Shown in pieces: positions 25,069 through 33,365 of a DNA stretch of 64,000 bases; positions within the stretch are counted from its first letter, which is position 1, and every line of letters starts with the position of its first letter. A program made the position numbers and the translations under genes. The notes beneath the pieces are model-generated. The model was not told the DNA's origin. It did no database searches and saw only the letters and a program-made list of their open reading frames with translations. This DNA is from UBA5018 sp044375975 (GTDB lineage: Bacteria > Cyanobacteriota > Cyanobacteriia > PCC-6307 > Cyanobiaceae), in NCBI GenBank assembly GCA_044375975.1, contig JBILLQ010000003.1, forward strand, positions 1 through 64,000. The letters run 5' to 3'.

Positions 25069-26931
25069 TTACCAGGGATCTTCAAAGCCAGCGTCGCGAT
25101 CATCTCGCTGAAGGGGGGCTGGATCCTGTCGGGTAGCTGGCTCCTGGCGCCCTACCTGGGGCAGGGGTTCCACCTCCACATCCAAGGGGCCACTGTCGTG
25201 GCGACGCGGCGCGGGGCGGGCCTCCAGGGCACGGCCAGCTGCAGGGCTGGGCTGCGATGGGGATCTTTCGCCTCGATCGAGCTGGCGATCCTTGATCGGA
25301 TCAAGGCCGCGGCCGGCTGGTCTATCCAGCTCACTGGGATCCTGATCCCAACGGTTTTGTAGCTGGGACTCGCGATTTGGCAGATCAAAATCTCGGCGAC
25401 CAAGATCTCGAGGGTCGCGATCGCGGCCATAAGCATCGCCACCAGCTAGATCGCGGCTATCACTATCACGACCATAAGCATCGCGACCATAAGCATCACG
25501 ACCACCAAGATCGCGACTAAAATTATCACCAACAGAAGTTTCGCGGCGGCCTAGATCGCGATCATAGGCATCGCGTTCATAAGCATCACGCCCAGAAGTA
25601 TCGCGATCATAGGCATCGCGACGACCTGGATCTTCGGCCGCGGCATCGAAGCGGCCTGGATCGCGACCATAACGATCCCGACCATATAGGTCGCCACCAC
25701 CTAGGTCATCACCACCAAGGTCACCACCGCCCAAATCGCCACTGCCCAGGTCGCCACTGCCCAGGTCACCACTACCTAAGCCGCGCCTATCTAGGTCACT
25801 CCTGCCTGGGGCGCTCCTATCTTGTTCTCGCCTGCCGAGGTCGCGCCTATCTAAATCGGACCTCGCTGGCTCGACTCTATCCAAATCCCGGCGATCAAAG
25901 TCCTGCCGATCGAAATCGCGGCGATCCAGGTCTCGGCGATCCACATCCCGGCGATCCGTATCTCGGCGATAGGAATCATCTCGATCTAGATCGAAGCGAT
26001 CGCGCCCCGACTGATCCCTTTCTCTGTCTTGCCGCTCACCGCGATCGAGATCCTGGCGATCGAACTGGCCCCGGGGGCCAGCCACACCCCTGGGCTCCCG
26101 GCCTTCTGATCTGAACTCGGGCTCGTCTTCATCCAGGTAGAGGCGTTGGCGCAGGGGCTCGCGCTCGCGCCGCTCCTCCACCTCCACGTACTCCAGCTGC
26201 TCCTCTGGCACCACGGCCCGACTGGTGGCGGGCTGGATGCGGCGCTGTTCGCTGGTGGCGGCCTGGCCGGCGGCCAATTGGTTTTCCACGGGCACCATGC
26301 TGGAACGGAAGCGGTCGCGCTCCTCCTGCTCCCAGCTGGAGCCACCGATGCCAAGTTTTTCTAATAAACCGCTACTCAACTGCTTGAGCTTTTCGTCGGC
26401 CCCCTCATAAACAATGATTCGATCCGGGCCACTGCTCACCAGTTCCTGCACCGACAGCTCCCAGGTGCTCAACACCCCCTCGCCCAGCAGAGGCACGCCC
26501 AGGGCGCCAATCACCAGGCTGGCAAGCTCGCCGGTTTCAATATCAAAACTAAAGCCAAGAACCCGGCCCAATACATTGCCAGCTTCGGTAATCACCTGGC
26601 AATTGATCACCTTGCTATAGCGCTCCGGATTGAAGGCCTCCACCAGGGAATCGGCCGAATCCACCAAAATCACATCGCCCACCTGGCGAATCCGATCCAG
26701 GGGCATCCAGCGGGGCAGGCCCGGCAGAAAGCGGGTGAGCGGGTTGTCCCGCAGGCCGAGGGCCACCACCTCGCGCCGATCGATGTCCACCACCACTTCA
26801 CCCACCACCCCCAGGCGGCGGCCCGTATCGCGGGTGATCACCTGGGTACCCATCAGCTCAGAGCGCAGCCAGAGCCGATCGCTAGGGGTGGCTGAACCGG
26901 GATCCGCAGCAGGGGGGATGGAGGAGGTCAA
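25069..26931 (-). CDS. PRC-barrel protein with long Arg/Asp repeat tail
   Basis: 620 residues. The first ~180 contain two PRC-barrel-like domains (LRSELMGTQVITRDTGRRLG and KVINCQVITEAGNVLGRVLG starts), small beta-barrels found in photosynthetic reaction-centre H subunits and RNA-processing proteins. Residues ~260-600 are almost wholly a charged repeat: DRRDxDR pentads to heptads, SGDLG units, then AYGRDxYGRD units, giving an intrinsically disordered zwitterionic tail. It lies 115 bases downstream of smc on the same strand, and I recall this neighbourhood in related picocyanobacteria. Function unknown; the tail may drive condensation or RNA contact, which is speculation. Confidence 0.82.
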   Translation of the reverse strand: MTSSIPPAADPGSATPSDRLWLRSELMGTQVITRDTGRRLGVVGEVVVDIDRREVVALGLRDNPLTRFLPGLPRWMPLDRIRQVGDVILVDSADSLVEAFNPERYSKVINCQVITEAGNVLGRVLGFSFDIETGELASLVIGALGVPLLGEGVLSTWELSVQELVSSGPDRIIVYEGADEKLKQLSSGLLEKLGIGGSSWEQEERDRFRSSMVPVENQLAAGQAATSEQRRIQPATSRAVVPEEQLEYVEVEERREREPLRQRLYLDEDEPEFRSEGREPRGVAGPRGQFDRQDLDRGERQDRERDQSGRDRFDLDRDDSYRRDTDRRDVDRRDLDRRDFDRQDFDRRDLDRVEPARSDLDRRDLGRREQDRSAPGRSDLDRRGLGSGDLGSGDLGSGDLGGGDLGGDDLGGGDLYGRDRYGRDPGRFDAAAEDPGRRDAYDRDTSGRDAYERDAYDRDLGRRETSVGDNFSRDLGGRDAYGRDAYGRDSDSRDLAGGDAYGRDRDPRDLGRRDFDLPNRESQLQNRWDQDPSELDRPAGRGLDPIKDRQLDRGERSPSQPSPAAGRALEARPAPRRHDSGPLDVEVEPLPQVGRQEPATRQDPAPLQRDDRDAGFEDPW

Positions 26932-27046
26932 GTCGGCAGATCCTGGACGGGTCTAGGGAGAGGTGCAGGGCCCAGTCGATCCATTGTGGCGCAGGCCGTC
27001 ACGATCAGCCCTTCAAGATCGAGCGGTCGCGATCAAGGGGTCGCGA

Positions 27047-30000
27047 TCAGGCAGCCGGGGGCATGCCCACCACCTGGGTGTGGGCACCGCGGGCCTGGGT
27101 GACGCCGATGGTGCGGTTGGCGGCAGCTATCATCGGTCGCCGGTGGCTGACCACCAGGAACTGGGCGGCATCGGCCTGGGCGGCGATCAGCCCCGCCAGC
27201 CGCTCCACATTCACCCCATCGAGGAAGCTGTCCACCTCGTCTAGGGCATAGAAGGGGGAGGGGCGAAAGCGCTGCAGGGCAAACAGGAAGCTGAGGGCGG
27301 TGAGCGACTTCTCGCCGCCGCTCATCGCCGCCAGCCGCCGCACGGCCTTGCCCTTGGGATGGGCCACCAGGGTGAGCCCCCCCTCCAGGGGCGCCTCGGG
27401 GTTGTCCAGCTGCAGCTGCCCCTCCCCCTCCGAGAGCCCCGCGAAGATCTCGCGAAAGTGGCCATCCACGGCCACAAATGCCTCCATGAACGCCTCCTGG
27501 CGCAGGGTGGCCACGGTTTCGATCCGCAACAGCAGCTCCTGCCGCTCCTTGCTGAGCACTTCGAGGCGTTCATCCAGCTCCGCCAGCCGCTGCTCGAGCT
27601 GTTCCAGCTCCTCTAAGGCCAGCATGTTCACCGGTTCCAAGGCCTCCATCCGCTGCTGGATGGCGTGCAGATCCCGCTGCAGGGCCTCCAGGCCAGCGGC
27701 CCGCACCGGCTCTGGAATGGCGGGGGGTGGATCGGGCAGCTGGCGCTGGAGCTGCTCCAGCCGCTGCTGGCCGCTGCGCCGCTGCTCCTGCAGCCCCAGC
27801 AGTTCCTGGGCCAGCCGCTGCAGCTGCCACTGCTGTTGTTGCAACTGTTGACGCCGGTCGGCCAGCTGGGCTTCGGCGATATCCCGGGCGCGCCGCTGCT
27901 CGCCAAAACGGGTTTGCAGCTCCTGCTGGCGGCTCTCCAGGGCGGTGCGTTGCTGCTGGTCTTGCTGCTGCTGCTGTTTCCAGTGCTGCCGCTCAGCCAC
28001 CAGCGCCTGCACCGCCGCCACCAGGCGCCGTTCATCGCCGTCGAGGGCCTGCAAGCCCGTGGTGCAACGCTCCAGCGCCAGGCTGCGCTCCCGCCGGGCG
28101 GCCAACAGGCCATCCCGCTGCTGGCGGGCGGCGGAGAGGGCGGCATCAGCGCCCTCCAACTCCCTTTGCAGGCCCTGCCAGCGGGCGACATCGCCCGAGC
28201 CGGCGGCCTGGGCTTCCGCCGCCTCCAGTTCCGCCAACCGGCTGAGCATCGGGGCGATCTGGGCCTCTAATTGCCCCTGGCGCGGGCCATCGACGTCGAT
28301 CGCCGCCGCCAGGGCGTCGAGGCGCTCGGCCAGCTGTTGCTGGCGCTGCCGCTGGGGGGCCAGGGCCCTGGCGGCCGCCTTGTACTCCGCCTCCAGGGCG
28401 GCCCGGCGCTGCTGGCGCTGCAGCAGTGCCGGCCGCAGGGCCTCCAGCTGCTGGGCCTGCTCCGCCTCCCGCCGCCGACAGGCCACCAGGCTCTCGCCCA
28501 GCTCCAGCAGGCGCCGGCGCAACGGTTCGGCCTCGTCGCCCTCGGGGCTGCTGCCAAAGCTGAGCTGGCCACTGCGCTGCTGCAGGCTGCCGCCGGTCAT
28601 GGCGCCGCTCTTCTCCAGCAGCTCCCCATCGAGGGTCACCGCTCGGCAGCGGCCCAGTTCGCGGCGGGCGCTGCTGAGATCGCCAAACACCAGGGTGTCG
28701 CCGAACACATAACGAAACACCTCGGCGTAGACCGGCTCGTGGCGCACCAGGTCCACGGCCCGCCCCACCAGGCCCCCGCCAGCGGCATTGGCGCCATAGG
28801 CATTGGCACCAGGGCCCACACCAGAACCGGGCGCTTCCCCCCGCCGCAGGGCCGCGGAGCTGGAGCCGGCACTGGTGGAGCCGGCGCTATAGCCACTGCC
28901 GCGGATCTTGTTCAGCGGCAAAAAAGTAAGCCGACCGGCGCGGCGGCTTTTGAGCAGCTCGATGGCGCGGGCGGCGATGCGGTCGTCGTCCACCACCACC
29001 TGGCCGAGGCGAGCGCCGGCCGCCACCTCCAGGGCCAAGCGGTGCTGCTCCTGCACCTCCCCCAGCTGGGCGACGGGGCCATGGATACCCTCCAGTCCGG
29101 CCTCCAGCAGCATCCGCAGGGCGCCGGTGCCACGGCTCTCCTGGATGGTTTCGCGGCGGCTATCGAGGCGGGCGATCTCCCGCTCCAGCTGGGCCTGCTC
29201 CTGCTCCAGGCGGCTGCGGGTGCGCTGCTGCAGGGCCAGGGCTGCCGCCAGCTCCTGGAGCCCGGCCTGCGCCTGGGCCAGGTCTACTTCCAGCTGCTGC
29301 CATTCCCGTTCGGCCTGCTGCGACTGCTCGGCGGCGCTGCGGCCGGCATTGGCTTCTCCGGCCTGTTCGGCGCTTAGTTCCAGTTGGCGCTGGCGGTTCT
29401 GGCGCAGGCGTTCCAGCAGTTGCTGCAATTCGGCCTGCAGCGGCGCCAGGCCCTCGCTGAGCTGCTGGCGCTGCTGGCTGCGCTGGCGCTGCTGCTCCAG
29501 CCAGCTGCCGCTGCGGTCGGCCACCTCCCCCAGGCGCCGGCGGGAGAAGTCGACGGCCGCCTCGGCATCGCGGCAGGCGGCCTCGGCAGCCTGCAGGGGC
29601 TGTTCGTCGTCGTTGGCCTGGAGCAGCTGCAGCTGCTGGCGCAGCTCGGCCTGCTGGCCGGCCAGCTGCTGGCGCTGACGCTGCAGGGCTTCTGCATCCA
29701 ATTGGTGCTTTTCCGCCTGGCGGGCCAATTCGCGGGCCCTGGCCTCCAAACCGGCCAGTTCGGCCTGCACGGCCAGCAGCTGATCTTCCCCGAGGGCCTT
29801 CACCTCAGCTTGCAACTGTTCGAGCAGGGCGGCGGCGGCGGTGATTTCGCCTTCCTTCACCAGCAGCTCCGCCTGGCCCTGCTGTTGCTGCTGCTCGAGT
29901 GCCTGCTGGCGCTGGTCGAGCTGCCGCAGGGCCAGGGCGGCGGCCTCCCAGGCCAACAGCTGTTCCTGCAGGCGGCCTGTCTGGAGGCGCTGGCGCAGCT

Positions 30001-30721
30001 CCTGGTAGCTGCGGGCCTTGGCGCAGTCGCGCTCCAGTTTCTGGCGCGACACCAGCAGCTCCTGGCGCACGATGTCGCAGCGCTCCTGGCTTTCCTGCAC
30101 CTCGCTGAGCTTGCCGCGGCTCTGCTCGATGCGGGTATCGAAGAGGGCCACCCCTGCCAGTTCATCGATGATGCCGCGGCGATCGCGGGAGCTCATCGAA
30201 ACGATGCGGGTGACATCGCCCTGCATGACCACGTTGCTGCCCTCTGGATCCACCCGCAGGCGGCGCAGTTGACCCTGCAGCTGCTGCAGATTGCAGGGCA
30301 CCCCGTCGGCGTTGAAGCTGCTGCTGTAGGTGCCCCCCGGCGCCACCCTTAGCCGGCGGCTGACGGTCCAGCTGCTCTGGCCGGGCTGGATCCAGGGACC
30401 CTGCTCCACCTGCTCCAGGCCCAATTCGGATGGATCGGGCTGCCAGTCGGCCAGGTCAAAGCGCACGCTGACCACGGTTTCGGCGGCGCGGCCCTGGCGG
30501 AGCATGGCGCTGTTGATCAGGTCTGGAAGCCGTTCGGCGCGCATGCCGCGGCTGGTGGCCAGGCCCAGGCAGAACAGCACCGCATCAAGGATGTTGCTCT
30601 TGCCCGAGCCATTGGGGCCGGTAACCACCGTGAAACCGGTGTCGAGCGGGATCGAGATCGAGCCGCCAAACGACTTGAAGTGGGTGAGCTCGACCTGATT
30701 GATGTGGACCAACAGGCCCAT
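27047..30721 (-). CDS. smc: Chromosome segregation protein SMC
   Basis: Structural-maintenance-of-chromosomes ATPase, the core of the bacterial condensin that organises and segregates the chromosome. N-terminal head with Walker A GPNGSGKSN, long Gln/Leu/Arg coiled coils, a central hinge (about residues 505-680), a second coiled coil, and C-terminal head with signature MSGGEKSLTAL and Walker B FYALDEVDSFLD. I prefer the ATG at 30721 (MGLLVHINQVELTHFKSFGG) over 30760. The hinge carries an unusual Gly/Ser/Ala-rich insertion of about 45 residues (begins RGSGYSAGSTSAGSS). Length 1224 residues is near the family norm. Confidence 0.96.
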   Translation of the reverse strand: MGLLVHINQVELTHFKSFGGSISIPLDTGFTVVTGPNGSGKSNILDAVLFCLGLATSRGMRAERLPDLINSAMLRQGRAAETVVSVRFDLADWQPDPSELGLEQVEQGPWIQPGQSSWTVSRRLRVAPGGTYSSSFNADGVPCNLQQLQGQLRRLRVDPEGSNVVMQGDVTRIVSMSSRDRRGIIDELAGVALFDTRIEQSRGKLSEVQESQERCDIVRQELLVSRQKLERDCAKARSYQELRQRLQTGRLQEQLLAWEAAALALRQLDQRQQALEQQQQQGQAELLVKEGEITAAAALLEQLQAEVKALGEDQLLAVQAELAGLEARARELARQAEKHQLDAEALQRQRQQLAGQQAELRQQLQLLQANDDEQPLQAAEAACRDAEAAVDFSRRRLGEVADRSGSWLEQQRQRSQQRQQLSEGLAPLQAELQQLLERLRQNRQRQLELSAEQAGEANAGRSAAEQSQQAEREWQQLEVDLAQAQAGLQELAAALALQQRTRSRLEQEQAQLEREIARLDSRRETIQESRGTGALRMLLEAGLEGIHGPVAQLGEVQEQHRLALEVAAGARLGQVVVDDDRIAARAIELLKSRRAGRLTFLPLNKIRGSGYSAGSTSAGSSSAALRRGEAPGSGVGPGANAYGANAAGGGLVGRAVDLVRHEPVYAEVFRYVFGDTLVFGDLSSARRELGRCRAVTLDGELLEKSGAMTGGSLQQRSGQLSFGSSPEGDEAEPLRRRLLELGESLVACRRREAEQAQQLEALRPALLQRQQRRAALEAEYKAAARALAPQRQRQQQLAERLDALAAAIDVDGPRQGQLEAQIAPMLSRLAELEAAEAQAAGSGDVARWQGLQRELEGADAALSAARQQRDGLLAARRERSLALERCTTGLQALDGDERRLVAAVQALVAERQHWKQQQQQDQQQRTALESRQQELQTRFGEQRRARDIAEAQLADRRQQLQQQQWQLQRLAQELLGLQEQRRSGQQRLEQLQRQLPDPPPAIPEPVRAAGLEALQRDLHAIQQRMEALEPVNMLALEELEQLEQRLAELDERLEVLSKERQELLLRIETVATLRQEAFMEAFVAVDGHFREIFAGLSEGEGQLQLDNPEAPLEGGLTLVAHPKGKAVRRLAAMSGGEKSLTALSFLFALQRFRPSPFYALDEVDSFLDGVNVERLAGLIAAQADAAQFLVVSHRRPMIAAANRTIGVTQARGAHTQVVGMPPAA

Positions 30722-30805
30722 TCGCCAGTCATCACAAATGTAGCGGAGGCTGCCCACCACTCCAGGGAGTTCCTAGCCTGGGCTGAGCAAAGCGCGCGAA
30801 GCTAA

Positions 30806-31603
30806 ATGGATCCCAATACCCGGCTGGATCCAGCGACAGGCCTGGATCCTGAAGCCCGCCAAAATCCCGATACCAGGCCTAATCCCGATATCGGGCTGGA
30901 TCCGGAGCAACAGCTCAATCATGAACCCCGCCCAAATTCCGATACAAAACTGGCTGGCGAGACTGGGCTGCATGGCGAGACAGGGCTGCATAACGAGACA
31001 GGGCTGGGGGTCGATCCCCTCAGCCCGGCTGTCCCCTCTGTACTCAGCCCCAATCATCTAAGCCCCAACCAGTTGCGGCCCGATCCCCCCATCCCCGCGA
31101 TGACCAGCCCAGCGATGACCAGCCCGGCAGCGACCCACCCCGAACGCCAGGTGCCCAAGCCGGAAGCGCCCGGCTGGCGGCAGCAGTCCGGGGGGGCTGG
31201 GGCGGCGCAGTTGCCGCTGGTGAACAGCTTCCGCGAGCGCTTCGAGGCGCTGCTGCCCCGCATCCAGGAGCAGTGGCCCAGCGTGGCCCGCCACAGCCTG
31301 GAGGCCAGCCGCGGCAGCCTGGAGGAGGTGGCGGCGGTGATCGCCAGCCAAACGGGCCGCACCGCCACGGTGGTGCAGGAACAGCTGCTGGAACTGCTGC
31401 AGGTGGCCGGCGAGCAGACCGCCCGCCTGGCCGATGGCCTCGAACCGCTGGAGCAGCAGCTGCAGCGCCTGCTAGACGAACTCGACGCCACCCTGCGGCC
31501 CCGGCTGGAGGCGCCGGTGCGTCAGCGGCCCCTGTTGGCCGTGGGTCTGGCCGCCGGCGTGGGCTTGCTGGTTGGCATGCTGCTCTCCTCCAGGCGGCGC
31601 TAG
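30806..31603 (+). CDS. DUF883/ElaB-like membrane-anchored helical protein
   Basis: The C-terminal half is a helical protein with a single membrane anchor: NSFRERFEALLPRIQEQWPS, then RGSLEEVAAVIASQTGRTA and a terminal glycine-zipper helix RPLLAVGLAAGVGLLVGMLL ending in SSRRR. This is the ElaB/DUF883-like pattern of tail-anchored proteins, conserved in cyanobacteria next to a holin-like gene. The first ~130 residues are low complexity (repeats such as LDPxTGLDPE and HGETGLHNETGL from 18-36-bp DNA repeats); the functional start may lie much further in. Divergent from smc. Confidence 0.65.
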   Translation: MDPNTRLDPATGLDPEARQNPDTRPNPDIGLDPEQQLNHEPRPNSDTKLAGETGLHGETGLHNETGLGVDPLSPAVPSVLSPNHLSPNQLRPDPPIPAMTSPAMTSPAATHPERQVPKPEAPGWRQQSGGAGAAQLPLVNSFRERFEALLPRIQEQWPSVARHSLEASRGSLEEVAAVIASQTGRTATVVQEQLLELLQVAGEQTARLADGLEPLEQQLQRLLDELDATLRPRLEAPVRQRPLLAVGLAAGVGLLVGMLLSSRRR

Positions 31604-31605
31604 GC

Positions 31606-31998
31606 ATGACTGAGTCGCAACCCCAGGGCCAGGGTCGCGGCCCCGGAATGGCTGGCCGGGTGACGGCCCTGGCCGCTTCGGTGATGGATCTGCACGTGCG
31701 CATCGCCCTGCGGGAAATCGACCGGGAAAAGCGGCGGCTGATTGGCGGCGGCCTGTTTTTGATCCTGGGGGGAGTATTGATGCTGCTGGCCCTGGTGGCG
31801 CTGCAGGCGGCCCTGGTGGTGTGGCTGGTGCAGGGCCAGGGCTGGCAGCTGGGCCAGGCACTGCTGGCGGTGGCGGCGCTGGATTTAACGGTGGCTGGCG
31901 CCAGCCTGCGGCTCGGCGGTCTGCTCACCAAGGGCCCCTACCTACCCCAAACCATCGAGGGCCTCAACCGCACCAGCCGCGCCCTGCTGGGCCGCTGA
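31606..31998 (+). CDS. Phage-holin-like/DUF1469-type membrane protein
   Basis: 130 residues from the ATG at 31606, two bases after the preceding stop, so the pair is an operon. Two hydrophobic hairpins (about 47-77 and 82-105) flanked by basic helices, LREIDREKRRLIGGGLF and QTIEGLNRTSRALLGR. The pattern matches the Phage_holin_3_6/YqjE-like family often paired with ElaB/DUF883 proteins; a structural membrane role is inferred, not phage lysis. The TGA stop sits inside a 39-bp echo of the next gene. Confidence 0.7.
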   Translation: MTESQPQGQGRGPGMAGRVTALAASVMDLHVRIALREIDREKRRLIGGGLFLILGGVLMLLALVALQAALVVWLVQGQGWQLGQALLAVAALDLTVAGASLRLGGLLTKGPYLPQTIEGLNRTSRALLGR

Positions 31999-32033
31999 GC
32001 ACAGAGCAGATCTTGGTGATCACCGGCATCACC
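31995..32033 (+). pseudogene. 39-bp remnant matching the DUF2887 gene
   Basis: 36 of 39 bases are identical to 32698-32736 inside the following DUF2887 gene (encoding LSTEQIMVITGI). The fragment starts at the stop codon of the holin-like gene. It looks like the remains of a second copy of this nuclease family. Confidence 0.6.
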
Positions 32034-32076
32034 TATTTCCCGCCGCCGTAGTTTCCAGCCCAGCCTCAAACCCCCA

Positions 32077-33033
32077 TTGAAGAGCGACCACTGGTTCTAC
32101 CGGGTGTTCCAGGCGTTGCCCGATCTAATCCGCTGGCTGCCGGCTAACGATGCTGATTCTGGCTCCGGCTTTGCTGACCAGGGCCTGGCGGCAGCGAACC
32201 AGGGACTGCTGGAAGCGGGAGAAGACAGTGTCTATCGCTTTTCGGCGCCAGAGCTAAAAGCCCTTAGCCACCGCCTTGATGGCCTGCTCTGGCCTAGGGA
32301 TTCAGCATCTGGCTCCGAGGCTCTGCCGGTGGTGATCCTCGAGGTGCAGATGCACCCCAATCCGGTCTTTCACCACCGTTTAGCGGCCGAAACCTTCCGC
32401 TTTCTCCAGCAGCAGCCCCAGGTGCGCCACCTGCGGGTGGTGGTGCTCCTGGCCCATGGCCGGCTGAACCTGGGGCCAATGCAACCCGCCGCCCTCGGGC
32501 GCTTCCTCACAGAAGACGTGGCCTGGGTGGATCTAGAAGCACTCTGCCGCCGGCAAGACACAGATCCCCTGCTGGCGCTGCTCACCATCCCCCTGCGGCC
32601 GGAGCCAGAGCTGAGCAGTTGCTGCCAGGAAATCCTGGCGTTGCGACCAGAACTGCTGGAGTTGATTTTGCCTATGCTTGTGGAAAGATTCGCTGAGCTG
32701 AGCACCGAGCAGATCATGGTGATCACCGGCATCCCCCTGGACGACCTGCGCCACACCCGCGCTTTCCAGGAAATCCACAGCGAGGGCCGACAGGAGGGCC
32801 GACAGGAGGGCCGACAGGAAGGCCTTCAGGAAGGCCGACAGGAGGGCCAACGCCAGGAGGCCGCCGCCCTCACCCTGCGGCTACTCGAACGCCGCTGCGG
32901 GCCCCTTCTCCCCGCCACCAGGGCCGCCATCGAAGCGCTGGAGCTGGCACAGCTGGAGACCCTGGCAGAAGAGCTGCTGGACTTCAGCGGCGCGGCAGAC
33001 CTGCTGCGCTGGCTGGAGCTGCAGCAGGGCTGA
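32077..33033 (+). CDS. DUF2887 / Rpn-type PD-(D/E)XK nuclease family protein
   Basis: 318 residues beginning at a TTG (KSDHWFYRVFQALPDLIRWL, the usual KTDxxFYxLFQxxP start). The nuclease core is visible as the family's Asp in HRLDGLLWP and the VVILEVQMHPNPVFHHRLAAE strand (E-x-Q in place of E-x-K). A C-terminal EGRQEGRQEG repeat of four-residue units follows, typical of Rpn/DUF2887 proteins. Rpn proteins are linked to RecA-independent recombination and horizontal transfer; whether this one cuts DNA is not known. A partial echo of it lies 665 bp upstream. Confidence 0.8.
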   Translation: MKSDHWFYRVFQALPDLIRWLPANDADSGSGFADQGLAAANQGLLEAGEDSVYRFSAPELKALSHRLDGLLWPRDSASGSEALPVVILEVQMHPNPVFHHRLAAETFRFLQQQPQVRHLRVVVLLAHGRLNLGPMQPAALGRFLTEDVAWVDLEALCRRQDTDPLLALLTIPLRPEPELSSCCQEILALRPELLELILPMLVERFAELSTEQIMVITGIPLDDLRHTRAFQEIHSEGRQEGRQEGRQEGLQEGRQEGQRQEAAALTLRLLERRCGPLLPATRAAIEALELAQLETLAEELLDFSGAADLLRWLELQQG

Positions 33034-33137
33034 GGCGAGGCCAAGGCTCTGGCCAACCTGGCGGCGACTGCTGTGATTTTCAAACCACCGGATCCACACC
33101 AAACAATACTGAAGCCAAGCAGACTCTGGAAAGCGAA

Positions 33138-33247
33138 GAAGACTCTGGAAAATCACCATTTCGGCGACCCTTTCGCCCGAAAACCCACGCCACTTAACTT
33201 AAGTGCTCCATTGGCCTTGGGTAGTGCGGTTCCAGAGCTTCCCTGTT
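33138..33247. mobile_element. MITE-like inverted repeat remnant
   Basis: GACTCTGGAAAAT on the left (with a second copy at 33121) and TTCCAGAGCTTCCCTG on the right form imperfect inverted ends around ~100 bp without an ORF, resembling the element at 6453-6560. The remainder of 33034-33350 is the flank shared by the three variable-repeat genes. Confidence 0.35.
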
Positions 33248-33365
33248 AAATCGAGGCGCCTACGGCGCCTTCCGCAACAAACCAACAGCCTTAAATCCAA
33301 CAGCCAAGGGTTAAGAAAATCCAAGTGTTAAGGGATTAAGCGTTTAAGAGTTAAGAAAAACAGCC
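33248..33365 (-). repeat. Shared 3' flank of VR1, copy 1
   Basis: About 118 bp downstream of VR1 that recurs at 36358-36476 and 44768-44885. It includes the end of the gene, TTAAG-rich repeats, CCAACAGCC repeats and, at 33254-33270, a perfect hairpin AGGCGCC-TAC-GGCGCCT. DGR targets often carry a hairpin after the variable repeat that aids homing; this could be that element or a terminator. Confidence 0.8.

Noticed and set aside
31606..31998. Holin-like gene as part of a prophage
   Set aside because: No phage structural, integrase or lysis genes are near; the pairing with an ElaB/DUF883-like gene is a chromosomal arrangement.
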